Source: Evernia prunastri
Taxonomy: Eukaryota; Ascomycota; Lecanoromycetes; Lecanorales; Parmeliaceae
Assembly (NCBI GenBank): GCA_003184365.1
Contig: NKYR01000077.1
Span: forward strand, 124,001 to 188,000
Length of the DNA: 64,000 nucleotides
Direction of reading: 5' to 3'
Part shown: positions 23,356 through 33,803 of the stretch, in pieces
Position numbering within the stretch: the stretch's first letter is position 1
How the letters are laid out: each line of letters starts with the position of its first letter
Made by a program: the position numbers and the translations under genes
The notes under the pieces: generated by a model
Told to the model about the DNA's origin: nothing
What the model saw: only the letters and a program-made list of their open reading frames with translations
The model's database searches: none

Positions 23356-23668
23356 ACCGGAGATTTCATATCGAAGCACGGTATTGAAGAGACATTGCGC
23401 TAGCGCCATAGTCTATGTATTTGAGAATTTGCATCGGCCCACCTCGTCTCAAATATCGCTCTGACCGTTTCTAAACAACATGCCATGCTTTCATAGCAGC
23501 AAAATTCGATTTCGTCGGTGCCAAATCCCCTGTTGGTTTTGACGCTGACTCCATGCTGTCTACGAATTCTGGTTTGGACTCTATCTATACCAACTCACCT
23601 GTCCCCAAACTCAGAATTTCACGTAAACATCCTGCATCTTGCACCTTGTTTTTTCTTTGGAAATAACA
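23356..23668. other. convergent intergenic PRE7 / PNO1
   Basis: About 310 bp between two stop codons; nothing further is seen. Confidence 0.5.
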
Positions 23669-24723
23669 CTAAAACCGTTCTTTCATACGTGCGGCTACAG
23701 TTCTCAAGTTGCCGTAGACCTTGCCCTAAAAATGACACTTATGAGGCAGCAATCCTCGATAGCAGTATAGTGGAAGACTTACCGGTGGACTTCCCAATAT
23801 TAGGCTACCTGTTTTGCAAATTGATCAGCTCGAATGGCGAAGTATACCTTAGGTCGAAACCTACAAATGGCTTCTCGAGCGACATGAATGTTTCTAAACC
23901 CCCCCAAAATGTGTATAGTTTGGTCCGCCAGCACCACTCTAGTTTTACTGGCGTTTTCGATGGCAAACTTTGTCTTGCCTAGAGCGCTAGTATCAGCACG
24001 TCGAGCTGAAGATAATCCCTTTGTGAGATCGTACCTCCTTTTCCGGCTATGCGTCCAATCGCCCGATTTTTGTGTTCTCCACTCAGCGTCTTCACGTCCT
24101 TGATTTCGAAGCTATCTATGAGTTAGTCTTGACGGGAGCTGTGCCCTTAGGGGCTTGTGGGTGACATTACGTCTCGATATATAAATCATCGACCCGCAGC
24201 ATTGCGATAGCATCTTCTAGATCAAATCCTAGGCAAAATGCTCGCACAAAATCCTCGCCCTTCTGCAATGCCCCTGAATCGACGGTAGAGCGCGACGTTC
24301 TCATCTCCACTGCTCGCGCTGAGACGTTCATGCGCACCTGCAACTTCAAGTGTTCCACAAGCGGGGGGTATATTTTAGGCCAATTGCATTTGAAGGAAGT
24401 CAGCCGGTTCGGGGGAACGACGACCTTTCGTGCCTCTACCCTGAGGGACTTCTCAACATCTTTCGCCTGTGGGAACTTTGGGCGCCCTTCTTCGTCGATC
24501 TGCATTTCGAAATCAGGATATTCAGTCACTGTATCCTGTTGCGCCAAAGGCGTAGTGATGGCAGCATCCACTAAAACTTCAGCTCCAAGGTCTTCTGTAG
24601 CGTATTAGATGTAACCTAGGACGTGAATGTTTAAAAGTCTTACTAACTGTCTTGAGATGATGGTGTGGCCTCTGCTTCTGCAAGCTCCTCCGGGCGCCTA
24701 AGCAGCGCTGTAGGCGCAGGCAT
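23669..24723 (-). CDS. PNO1: PNO1/DIM2, KH-domain 40S ribosome assembly factor
   Basis: A pre-rRNA binding protein needed for 20S-to-18S processing and for recruiting the Dim1 dimethylase, in nucleolus and cytoplasm. Six exons on the minus strand (24648-24723, 24171-24594, 24035-24111, 23865-23978, 23783-23808 and 23669-23725) give 257 aa. It begins MPAPTALLRRPEELAE. The core reads VVVPPNRLTSFKCNWPKIYP and VRMNVSARAVEMRTS, DFVRAFCLGFDLEDAIAMLR, then the KH domain NRAIGRIAGKGG, TKFAIENASKTRVVLAD, IHILGGFRNIHVAREAIC, LILGSPPGKVYGNLRTVAAR and the end MKERF. Exon 5 is 26 bp. With five introns of 53-59 bp it is the most intron-rich gene for its size here. Each junction was set by phase and family motif. 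Confidence 0.93.
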
Positions 24724-25278
24724 CTCAGGGCAGCGTATGTGATTGTTGAAACCACTTACCTGCACAAGGGGCAGCATCTCACTGTAAGGTTGATGTGTGC
24801 GGGAAACTCCGACCCGAGGTTTTGCCGTTTTTAGCGTGTGCATGTAACTCTACAATTCTTGGCGCTGAGAAAATCATCTCACGCCAACTGTAGATATAGC
24901 CAAATCGACATATTTTAACAAATACATGAAATATTCCGGTATATTAGATTACTCTTCATACTGTGATATTAGCTTAATTCCAAGAACGTTAAACCTTATT
25001 CTACATTCGTAGAGATATAAAGAAATATCATAGATCAGTACCTATGTATAACAAAATAAGGTAGCGCTGAGCTAGACTATCGTGAATTTGTATGTACAGC
25101 CAATCAAAATTTCGGTTGTTGTACGCTTTTTGGTAAGGCGTGCTGACTCAGCCCGCTAGACCGTTCGCAGCTCCTTCATCAAAAATTAAAGTGAGTCTTT
25201 CTTACAACCTGAATAAAGAGGATCAACAACAGCGCAAAACCACATTTTTGTTCCCACAACCACAACGACATCATTTAT

Positions 25279-25371
25279 GGGCCTGAGGCCTGCAGTACGG
25301 TAATCAGCTCATTATAAGGTATCTGCCCGTGCCTATAATGAGCGGTTTACACGACTGTAGGCCTCGGGTCC
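25279..25371. repeat. 93-bp foldback (imperfect palindrome)
   Basis: The left half reads gggcctgaggcctgcagt ... cagctcattataagg. The right half is its near reverse complement (cctataatgagcgg ... actgtaggcctcgggtcc). The two halves align without gaps around a short centre. Most mismatches in the outer arm are G/A or T/C transitions. It could form a long hairpin, or be the remnant of a small inverted-repeat element. Confidence 0.8.
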
Positions 25372-25531
25372 AAGGACCCCCTGAAAATCGCGCAATGTCA
25401 CGTACTCTTTCCGACAGTCAGGCCATCAAGCACGATGCCTTCCTTTCGACTGAGTCATAAAGTTAACGATATGGACCGCCTACCGACCTCGCCCTCTCAT
25501 AAGCCTATTATATTCAGCATAAGATCGATAT

Positions 25532-25800
25532 CACATACAGTCCTCTCGACGCGTCCGGTAACAATATGCCACGTGTCATTTCAGTCATTTCCAGCAATCC
25601 AAGTCATTCCAGCAATCAACAGACCGTAACGTCTCTATACTGTCAGATCTCAACATCTAGACAATACATTTCACTTCACATCAAGCCTCCGCAATACCGA
25701 CACACCCTCTTACCCCAAGAGGGCATATTCTTCTACCGTCATCGACTACCTATTCAGCCTACAACACGAGCGAATATCCACTCTGTCCTCTTCCGGAGTG
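25532..25800. repeat. dispersed repeat, copy 1 (cut by N)
   Basis: 269 bp that match copy 2 (25926-26194) with no difference that I can see by eye. It ends exactly at the N at 25801. The flanking sequence on its left differs from that of copy 2, so copy 1 has an independent left border. Confidence 0.9.
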
Positions 25801-25801
25801 N

Positions 25802-25925
25802 CACATAGGCTAGCGGGGATTCTTCCTAGTATTTAAGCGCTCTTCTCCTGTGTACATATTCGCTCTTTATCTAGTTGTCTTATTCAATTTACCCCCATTA
25901 GACTTGACTCTGGGCACGGTTCTGA
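25802..25925. repeat. LTR-end-like spacer before repeat copy 2
   Basis: 124 bp between the N and copy 2, with a tatttaag TATA-like word near 25850, a pyrimidine-rich middle, and the end ...gcacggttctgaca. This resembles the 3' end of a retrotransposon LTR, but no partner LTR is in the window, so the assignment is tentative. Confidence 0.3.
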
Positions 25926-26648
25926 CACATACAGTCCTCTCGACGCGTCCGGTAACAATATGCCACGTGTCATTTCAGTCATTTCCAGCAATCCAAGTCA
26001 TTCCAGCAATCAACAGACCGTAACGTCTCTATACTGTCAGATCTCAACATCTAGACAATACATTTCACTTCACATCAAGCCTCCGCAATACCGACACACC
26101 CTCTTACCCCAAGAGGGCATATTCTTCTACCGTCATCGACTACCTATTCAGCCTACAACACGAGCGAATATCCACTCTGTCCTCTTCCGGAGTGCCTCGA
26201 TATATACGGTTTCCAATCGTTCGACTTCGCCCTATCGAAACGTATCCGCCGTCTCATTCCTCGATAAAGGTGATACCGGATCTTGAACCTCGGCCGCCTA
26301 CCGAGCAATAGACTCTGAGAAGTAGTGACCCTCAGAGTCGTCAGGGCAATCCCGTCTAGTGGGCTGAAATGGAAAAGAGTTGGAATTGGGATACTGTTCT
26401 TTGGGACCCCCGGGCTTAGAGGGGTCCCACCCCATACTGAATCTACAATATATCAAAACACCAAGGGTTTCGGGTCAAAAAGCAGGAAATGGTTCTTTAC
26501 GAAAGGGGTCCGGCGACCGTAGGGTAGCCTCTTTCAATGGTTCAGAAATTTAGGTAGATTATTTGATAGATAGCACATCTCGCATAGTCGGCCAATCAGG
26601 CAAGACTCCTGGGTAGTATGAAGCAATCAATCAATCAATCAATCAATA
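25926..26648 (+). mobile_element. dispersed repeat, copy 2, with (AATC)n tail
   Basis: About 720 bp. It matches copy 3 almost perfectly from 25969 on; differences seen are tttcc/ttttc near 26215 and tggttc/tgtttc near 26490, plus one AATC unit in the tail. It includes a GC-rich self-complementary stretch (gggacccccgggcttagag). It ends in a short simple-repeat tail, gcaatcaatcaatcaat..., as do non-LTR retroelements and SINEs. No reverse transcriptase frame remains. The family is unknown. Confidence 0.6.
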
Positions 26649-26936
26649 CCAGCAAGCAGATAACGGACGAGTATCTTTTTTTCGGTGTTAGGGCGGCCCA
26701 AAAGAGCTGGTCTGGCACAGAATACCGAGGGCCCTATTGAAGGTGCAACAAATGTCACGTTTAACTGGAGGTTTAGAAGCTTCTAGAATGTGAATTCCAA
26801 GTTTAACGTTCAAATTGTTTTAGCTCGGATATAAAATACGGAAGATCCATAACTGTGCCCTGCGACTTGAGAATATGAGTCATCATGATAACCAATTACA
26901 TTCTAGGAACGTTCATCCTACAAATCCCCACCACCC

Positions 26937-27050
26937 AGAACCTTCTACGGTACTGACTTTTACGGTGCTGCTTTCCCTAGTACTGGCTTCTACATTACTG
27001 ACATTCACAGTGCTGCTTTCCGCGATGCTGCCTTTCGCTGCGCTTCATAG
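26937..27050 (+). repeat. 15-bp-period tandem array reading as pentapeptide-like repeats
   Basis: Successive 15-bp units (for example tgctgctttccctag / tactggcttctacat / tactgacattcacag) repeat for about 110 bp. In one frame, open up to a TAG at 27048, the units translate as RTFYG TDFYG AAFPS, then TGFYI TDIHS AAFRD AAFRC. This fits the pentapeptide-repeat pattern A(D/N)(L/F)XX. No start codon or full gene is attached, so this is at most a remnant. Confidence 0.5.
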
Positions 27051-27188
27051 GGCTGTCTCTACCAGTGCTAGCTTCATCCTCTGACTATTTATATCTTGGA
27101 AGTTTCATGTGACTGACGGCCAAAATAGGAGTCTTATTTTCAGGGTCAAACGCATGCCCACTTCCTTTCCCATCTTTCTGCTTCTACC

Positions 27189-27233
27189 CCATCCTACTTC
27201 TACCTATCCTATTTCTGCCCATCCTACTCAACA
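27189..27233. repeat. second 15-bp-period array
   Basis: Three units (ccatcctacttctac, ctatcctatttctgc, ccatcctactcaaca) with the same 15-bp period as the array about 140 bp upstream, but a different unit sequence. Confidence 0.6.
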
Positions 27234-27412
27234 TCGCTACCCTATAGCATTATTCGTACTGCTAAATGTATGCGATGCGACATCAGATCCCTCAACATTC
27301 ATATGCCTTCCAAAGTCTCAACCGAACCAGACCTCTCATTTGACGGTTCCTCCACCCTGAGTTATGCGGAACTTCACGACTGTTGTGATCAAAGTCTTTA
27401 GACAGCAGACAN

Positions 27413-28088
27413 GTCATTTCAGTCATTTCCAGCAATCCAAGTCATTCCAGCAATCAACAGACCGTAACGTCTCTATACTGTCAGATCTCAACATCTAGAC
27501 AATACATTTCACTTCACATCAAGCCTCCGCAATACCGACACACCCTCTTACCCCAAGAGGGCATATTCTTCTACCGTCATCGACTACCTATTCAGCCTAC
27601 AACACGAGCGAATATCCACTCTGTCCTCTTCCGGAGTGCCTCGATATATACGGTTTTCAATCGTTCGACTTCGCCCTATCGAAACGTATCCGCCGTCTCA
27701 TTCCTCGATAAAGGTGATACCGGATCTTGAACCTCGGCCGCCTACCGAGCAATAGACTCTGAGAAGTAGTGACCCTCAGAGTCGTCAGGGCAATCCCGTC
27801 TAGTGGGCTGAAATGGAAAAGAGTTGGAATTGGGATACTGTTCTTTGGGACCCCCGGGCTTAGAGGGGTCCCACCCCATACTGAATCTACAATATATCAA
27901 AACACCAAGGGTTTCGGGTCAAAAAGCAGGAAATGTTTCTTTACGAAAGGGGTCCGGCGACCGTAGGGTAGCCTCTTTCAATGGTTCAGAAATTTAGGTA
28001 GATTATTTGATAGATAGCACATCTCGCATAGTCGGCCAATCAGGCAAGACTCCTGGGTAGTATGAAGCAATCAATCAATCAATCAATA
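27413..28088 (+). mobile_element. dispersed repeat, copy 3, starting at an N
   Basis: 676 bp nearly identical to copy 2 and ending in the same (AATC)n tail. It begins abruptly at the N at 27412, so its left end is an assembly boundary rather than a true border. Such high identity means recent duplication or copies maintained by conversion. Confidence 0.65.
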
Positions 28089-28118
28089 ATATTAATTTTT
28101 AATGATTAAATCTGCGCA

Positions 28119-28394
28119 AACAAGAAAAAGGGTAAGGAGAAGAGGGGAAGCAAAAAGAAGGCATAGAAGGAGACAATCACGGAAACAATAGCGGCAGACT
28201 GAAAGAGAACGGAAGTGACAGTGGTTTGTGGCAACAACTTGACAGTCAAAGACTAAGAGTTGACAACAATGATAACACGAGAGGATAAGTTGAAGTTTTT
28301 GTCCGAAAGGTTTCTTCAGCGCTACAAATATTCGAGGAACTCCCTGATTAGTAAAGTAGTTTACTAGATAGGCGTATTAAGCAATCAATCAATC
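28119..28394 (+). mobile_element. short retroelement-like insertion with target-site duplication
   Basis: The 10-bp word aatctgcgca occurs at 28109-28118 and again at 28395-28404. Between them lie 276 bp that end in ...gtattaagcaatcaatcaatc. That tail matches the 3' ends of copies 2 and 3 (...gtatgaagcaatcaatc), but the body is different and purine-rich. This is the layout of a target-primed retroelement (SINE or 5'-truncated LINE). Part of the 5' end of the duplication (aatc) could belong to the tail. Confidence 0.6.
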
Positions 28395-29112
28395 AATCTG
28401 CGCATTTTTCTTTTTCTTTTTCTTTTCCTTTTTCTCATTTTTTGGCGAAATTCCCCGGGAACTCAATTATCCGCCTAGGCTGCCATGCGTAGGATGCCTC
28501 ATGCGTTGAGGGCTGTCAGGAAGCACCACAGCCACCGTAGAGCAAAACAACCACCGACATTGCGCTAAGGGTCAGTTGTCAGGGAAAGGATTCACCATTC
28601 GTCGATTGAGCTTCCGCGTTTTTATGACGGATGAAGTGCAACACCGTGTGTCTTACTCTCATCCTACATGGTGATGCTCATCGTCACAATTAGCTTCCCA
28701 GATACAGATATGCAAATTACTTTATCTTTCCATTTGTGCAGACAAGAATAATCATAATCCTCAACGACGATCTACCAATCCTTACCGCCGAGACCCTCAG
28801 TCTGTCCGCTTTACCTTTTCCTCTTCCTCGCCAGAACGCGATTTAGGTAGCACTTGTAGACCTCCAGGTTCGGTCTTTCAGCCAAGGTACCTTCAAAATA
28901 CTGCTATTCTATCCAACATACAAATATCATCATGTTTCAATCACTGTCACATCGCTGCTATGACTGTTAGACACGAGATGGATCTCGTCTATCCCGTAAT
29001 CACAGATAGCACTGCAAGTATAGGCAGCCGCTGTCCTAGTAAAAAATTGGTGCAACTCCACAAACTCCATCACTCAAACATTGTATAAGTACCGATGCTC
29101 GCTCTGTATTGA

Positions 29113-29160
29113 TTCAAGTGTGGCATTAACTCAAGTGTGACATTAATTCAAGTGTGAAGC
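29113..29160. repeat. 17-bp tandem repeat, about 2.8 units
   Basis: Units ttcaagtgtggcattaa, ctcaagtgtgacattaa and ttcaagtgtgaagc follow each other directly in otherwise unique non-coding sequence. Confidence 0.8.
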
Positions 29161-31363
29161 AGAGTGGTCACGTTTCACTAATGTACGCACACTTACCAAA
29201 TACTAGGCCTTGGTCTGCCTTCTTCGACGCCATTGGTTCGTCCGACTCGAGTCTACATTGATCTCCGCTGCAAGGCTGGAAGGGAAAACCGGTTGCTGAC
29301 GCGGCGGAAGTGTAACATGTAAAAGGAAAATCCGTGGCTGTGTCCGCATTCCACTTCTGAGTTGTACCGTAATGGGATCCTGGTATCCGATCGACTGAAT
29401 TTCCCCACTACAGTAGGGACCTTGGTGCGGAACGAGGGTAAAGTAGTCAAAGTAGGTTGAGCAGTGGAAGGAACTTTGTACGGGCCGTAAGGTGGAAGGC
29501 TAGTTCTAATTTATCCCCTGGAAAGAAATCTTCTCTTGGTGGGTCGATCGCTGCTAGAATTTTCTATCTCTAACTTACACTTTTTGATTAGTATGAGCGA
29601 TGAGCATAATAGACAGCAGCACGATCGAGATGTTGCTCCAGGTTCGCCTAAACTAATCTAACGTGAAAGACAGCCATGCGTCTGCAAGGTAATTAAAGAC
29701 GGTGCCAGGGGAATAAATTGTGGTAATGCCGTGAAGGTGGTGGCAAGAGACCAGAGGGAAATTGTTGATGCGTGAGACGAGACTGACCCTGAAAAAATTA
29801 CATACCGGTACGACTACTGCTGCTCCTACCGGCTAAAGCTACTTGCTACCTTTGGTACGATGTCTGATGCTAGCAGCTAATCAGAATTCCCTGCACTGCG
29901 CCTATGGTGCGAAAGAACACAAGACGAGGCTAGAGTGCACTCGGAGCCTGTCCTGCTCATGCTTAGTCAGACAACCCGGGACCTTTCCCGTGGGTAGGTA
30001 TAGTTAAATAGGCTTAGATCGCAGTCTCAGTAGAGTGACATCTCATCACACGAGAGCTGCAAAGGTTCGTAGTCCCCAGCAAGGGGTTCAAATTCGTTTC
30101 TGGGGCGCTCCATGGATGGTTGACAGTACGCGGTGATGATATGACAGCATGGGTAGGCGAAAGACGAACGTGCTATATCAAGAACTAGTCGCTCCCAGGA
30201 AAGGACAGGCTCTGACGGGAGTGCAAGTCATTGCTTGTATTTGGCCTGCTCATTGAGTAGCATGCAACGCAATCACCGTCTGCTCCACCGATACGACGTA
30301 TTCTCTGTGCCCAGCAGGACTTCAGTATTGCTTGCAACAGGTGACCGCAAATAGTGACAACCCGGATACAATCCTTCTCACTCTTGTCCTCACAAAGTAC
30401 ACCGCTCCTTTTGCAAATCAAGACCTTTCAACGACAGCACTGAGAGTACAAGACTTGCTAAAGAGATGTTAAGTCTTTACAAAAGCATTAGATGCGGGCT
30501 TGGGAAAGTTCGTCGTAATCCCACAGACTGTTGAGTCGTGGTCTTTCGATAGTGATAATCTGATGCTGCAGACTTACCCCCGAGTTCGACACGCTGCCAG
30601 TCTGGTGGCTGGCTGTATTTGCCAAGTAATTAGCCGACATTAAGCGCCAACCAGGAAACGCAAGTAAGTAAAGTAGCGATCAGCGAAGCGGTTACACCAT
30701 GAGAGATCGACGAAAGTAGCATCGACGAGGTTTCCTTATTGTTAAGCGTCCTCCCTGGAGTGATCCTAGTCATGAACGAAATCCTTTTCCGGTTCTTATG
30801 CCAAAATAACGTACCAAAAGACTGATTCCGCGTCTCAGACTGCGCCTTTCTGACAGCTTGCTCGCGGATAACATGTACGATCAATTGTCAAATAAAGTAG
30901 ACGAGGAGCGACGGCGAGCGAAAGAGAGACATACTTGCGTCTGACCAATTCAAGTATAAAGCAAAGGACATAGAACGAACGGCGGATATTTGAAGAGTGG
31001 TGGGATAGGGGTGCTGCTTTCTTGATTGACGAGAGCAGGGTCCAGTTCACAAGACCAGTTTTGCCATCAATGCTGCATATTCTTTGAAATTGAATAGTGC
31101 TCCGCGGGAAATATGAGACTGTTGAGTTCCAAATGACATTAAGTGGCTAACGTTGTAGAGTAAGCGGCCGAAATTGAGGAACTCGTGCACGATCAACCGA
31201 AAGAAGACAAATGTGACTCTAGGTCTGTTGTGACATTCCCCCGACCATAACTCCGGTGTGTATTCCGTAATCCATCATGACCAGCACGCTCTGAAAATCC
31301 TTCAAACATGCCATCAGACACCATTCATCGAAACGAGATCAAATACCGGAGCAACCTTTCGCC

Positions 31364-31935
31364 CTACCAGTTGAGACTGAGGTACGGAACGGCCTCGAGG
31401 CTCTTTGAACTTCGTAGCAAGCTAGGCTTTGGGGGCATTCTGAGCTCGATCTCTGAACGCGAGCCAGCCAGAGATCGCCTGAGTGAACACGGGAATGCTT
31501 CGGAGACTGTGGTGTCCTTTTCGAACGGCACAGTGGAAAGTAGATCCAGAGGTGAAGCAGGTTCAAGAGACTCCACACCTTTGGAAGAGTGTGAAATGGC
31601 ATTTCCAGGGATCGACTCTTTCGGTGTCGGCCCCCTGCCGGTGAAATGGTGTTGGGAACAACCGCTCCCAGGCTCTTCAAGGCTCGCGATAGCCGGAACA
31701 GAGGATCTTGAGCCAAGTTCGATGTCTAAACGCTGTATAAGTATCGTCTGTCACAACGGGAATTTGTGGGCGAGGGACCTGGAAGGGTGGTTTGCTGACG
31801 ACAGCAATGTTCCTGCCACAGCCGCCAAGCTCGATGACCTTGCCACACCGTGATCATGCTTATGAACGTGGCCGCAATGCCAAAGGCTATATTAGTAATA
31901 ACCTGAGATTCGTTCGACGCCACCGAGAGCGACAT
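31364..31935 (-). CDS. small single-pass membrane protein, unrecognised
   Basis: A gene model built from two minus-strand exons, 31779-31935 and 31364-31725, with a 53-bp GT-AG intron. It gives 172 aa with the phase preserved. The N-terminus MSLSVASNESQ is followed by a clear membrane segment (about residues 13-32, VITNIAFGIAATFISMITVW) and a juxtamembrane QGHRAWRLWQEH. The rest is a Ser/Pro/Glu-rich soluble tail (SSVPAIASLEEPGSG ... SLAGSRSEIELRMPPKP) ending YLSLNW. No signal peptide is needed, since the first hydrophobic segment can anchor it. I recognise no named family. It lies inside the repeat island, so it could be recently acquired or decaying. The opposite strand also has a 181-codon open frame, which looks like its shadow. 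Confidence 0.5.
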
Positions 31936-32980
31936 TTTTGAAGAGTATCCAACAACAAAGCGGATGGCTCGTTGAGCAGTCAATTGGCGAGACAGGTCTG
32001 TCATTGGCAGACAGACTCTCCCAAATACGTTCGTCCATGACGAGGCTGACGGTAAATTCGGAGATGAGAGGGTTACCATAGAGTGCAGTAACTGCCACGG
32101 AACCTAACATAACAAACCCGGTCTTGAACTCATTCCAAACACGGATCACATGCTTTTCTTTGTGCGTTCCAATAAATTTGGCCAATGAATATTTCAACGA
32201 CAGGGCATCCTGCAGGCTGAGAAGTTCTGTCGCGTACGCTTATATGAGGCCGCAGAATGCGCTAGAACTTCCAGGTGGAAGAAACTCAGATGATGCAAGA
32301 CTTCAAGAGATACTGCATCAAAGTCTAGCTACCGATGGTTGCCTGACCCCGGATATAAATCCTCAGGGATAAATATCTGGGGTAGACGTTTGACGGGGTA
32401 CGGTAGATGTCTGACGGTCTTCGATAACGTTGATACAAGCGCAAATTTTTGAATGATAGGTTTTACTTCGGAACGCATTGACCATGTGGATCACTCGATC
32501 GTTGCATTACAAGATTTTCAGTGGTCCATCTGCGCCAAGAAGCTTTGCCTTCCATGGTTGCCTATTGTGTTCGGCACCCGGTTGGAGTCGAGGTCGAAGG
32601 TAAGCAGGGCGCCATTCGAGTTCCGCACCGTTGCTAATGTGATAAGCTTGTCTCGCGGTTTCAGACCTTTAACACTGATGCGGATATCCTGAGCGAAATC
32701 TGAGTGACCCCGATCAGCACGGGCCGAGCATTCCTTAACTCTAGTTTTGTCAACCATACTGGAGATATCTCCGAAGAGTCACTCTAGGCGCAAGTCAAGC
32801 TCAGGCATTTCCTTCCAGCCGCGAAGAATTTTGTCCCCCAATCTCTTAGCGAAGCGTTGGAAACGTACTGCAAGCGTCTGTTTGGGTGGGTCCACCAATC
32901 GATGCGTCACGAAACTGAGCCCTTATGTCTCAGAGACCATTGAGATAAATGCGCCCAGATCCCTCAAGCCTATCCGAGGG

Positions 32981-33525
32981 TCAACTTGCTCCACCACAAA
33001 ATCCTGTTGTAGCCGCTGCTAAATCTGACCCCTTTTTGATTGAGTCGTTGTTGCCCCGCTCGATCTCCTCGTGAATTCGCAGTTCTACACAGCCCCACTA
33101 TGTTAGCAAACACGACGAGCCCTCGGCAGTCGAGCCAGGAAACGCTCTGGCTCTACGGAATGGCGGTCAAGCCTGGCAGGTAGGATTTGCGCACGGTATA
33201 TTTGCTCCTTATCCGTAGACCCCGTGACCTTTTCTCCCTGCACAACATTCTGCCTGAGTATACGCGCTATCTCCTTTGCTTCAAGCACCTTTTGCTCGGT
33301 CTCGGTGCCGGAAGGGGAGAGGAGGCGATTCTGATCGAATCTTGAGCGCGCTTCGACACGAGCGGCCGAAAGTAATCGGACGTCGCCTGCAGAGATGTTG
33401 CACGTGTTAGACGTCTGACGGTACAACTGAAGTCTTGGAAGACACAGATTGTAGGTTTTGAGTTAGATACCTTGAAATGCAACCCGGGTGGATCGAAGGA
33501 CGTGACGGTATGCTGCTAGCGCCAT
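32981..33525 (-). CDS. MZM1: MZM1, LYR-motif complex III assembly factor
   Basis: A mitochondrial matrix chaperone of the Rieske protein Rip1 during bc1 complex assembly. Three exons on the minus strand, 33471-33525, 33195-33386 and 32981-33084, give 116 aa. It begins MALAAYRHVLRSTRVAFQG, with the LYR-type motif AAYRHVLR, then DVRLLSAARVEARSRFDQN, AKEIARILRQNVVQGE, LRIHEEIERGNNDSIK. The introns are 84 and 110 bp. The reading continues about 16 residues past the usual family end, so the C-terminus is slightly long. It is head to head with ZUO1 across 278 bp. Confidence 0.9.
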
Positions 33526-33803
33526 TATCGGCGAAGAAGAGCTTCTTAGTCCGAACTCGTAAATATGATGCAACATGGAAGATGTGACCAGAAGATTAAT
33601 GTATTTATGGAAGGCAGTGTATGAGTGAATGAACGCATGTTACCAGTTGATGAATCTTATGAGCTGCTCTTGGCGCCACAGCGCCTTGCAAGGATTTTAA
33701 GCGGCCGAGGCGGCGGAAAAATACCTATGTAGGTGCTATTCAATAAAAAAGGCTCACGTTCCAAGCTTCTAAAATTATAGATTGATCATTAATTTCAACG
33801 AGT
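33526..33803. promoter_or_regulatory. shared divergent promoter MZM1/ZUO1
   Basis: 278 bp separate the start codons of two divergent genes, so promoter elements for both are expected here. No specific motif is claimed. Confidence 0.4.

Larger units (their letters stand above)
24724..32980. other. 8.2-kb gene-poor repeat island
   Basis: This stretch is unlike the rest of the window. It is AT-richer, carries repeats listed separately, and contains two single N characters (25801 and 27412) where repeat copies are cut. Between 28405 and 31363 I find no gene. A frame at 30630-30884 on the minus strand ends in a hydrophobic stretch but is not recognised. The only gene I support inside is the small membrane protein at 31364-31935. 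Confidence 0.6.

Noticed and set aside
25566..25808. Open frame in repeat copy 1 (and the same in copy 2) as a gag-like protein
   Set aside because: Composition is low-complexity and no zinc knuckle or capsid-like motif is visible. The frame is short and cut by N.
30055..30115. tRNA-like B box (ggggttcaaattcg) followed by ggggcgctcca
   Set aside because: The bases around the putative T loop do not form a 5-bp stem, and no matching acceptor 5' strand or anticodon arm was found upstream.
31308..31853. 181-codon plus-strand open frame
   Set aside because: The opposite strand gives a spliced product with a membrane segment and better protein character. This frame looks like its shadow.
24724..32980. 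CRISPR-like or phage-like structure in the repeat island
   Set aside because: Repeats are few, unevenly spaced and retroelement-like; nothing resembles a CRISPR array, and the genome is eukaryotic.
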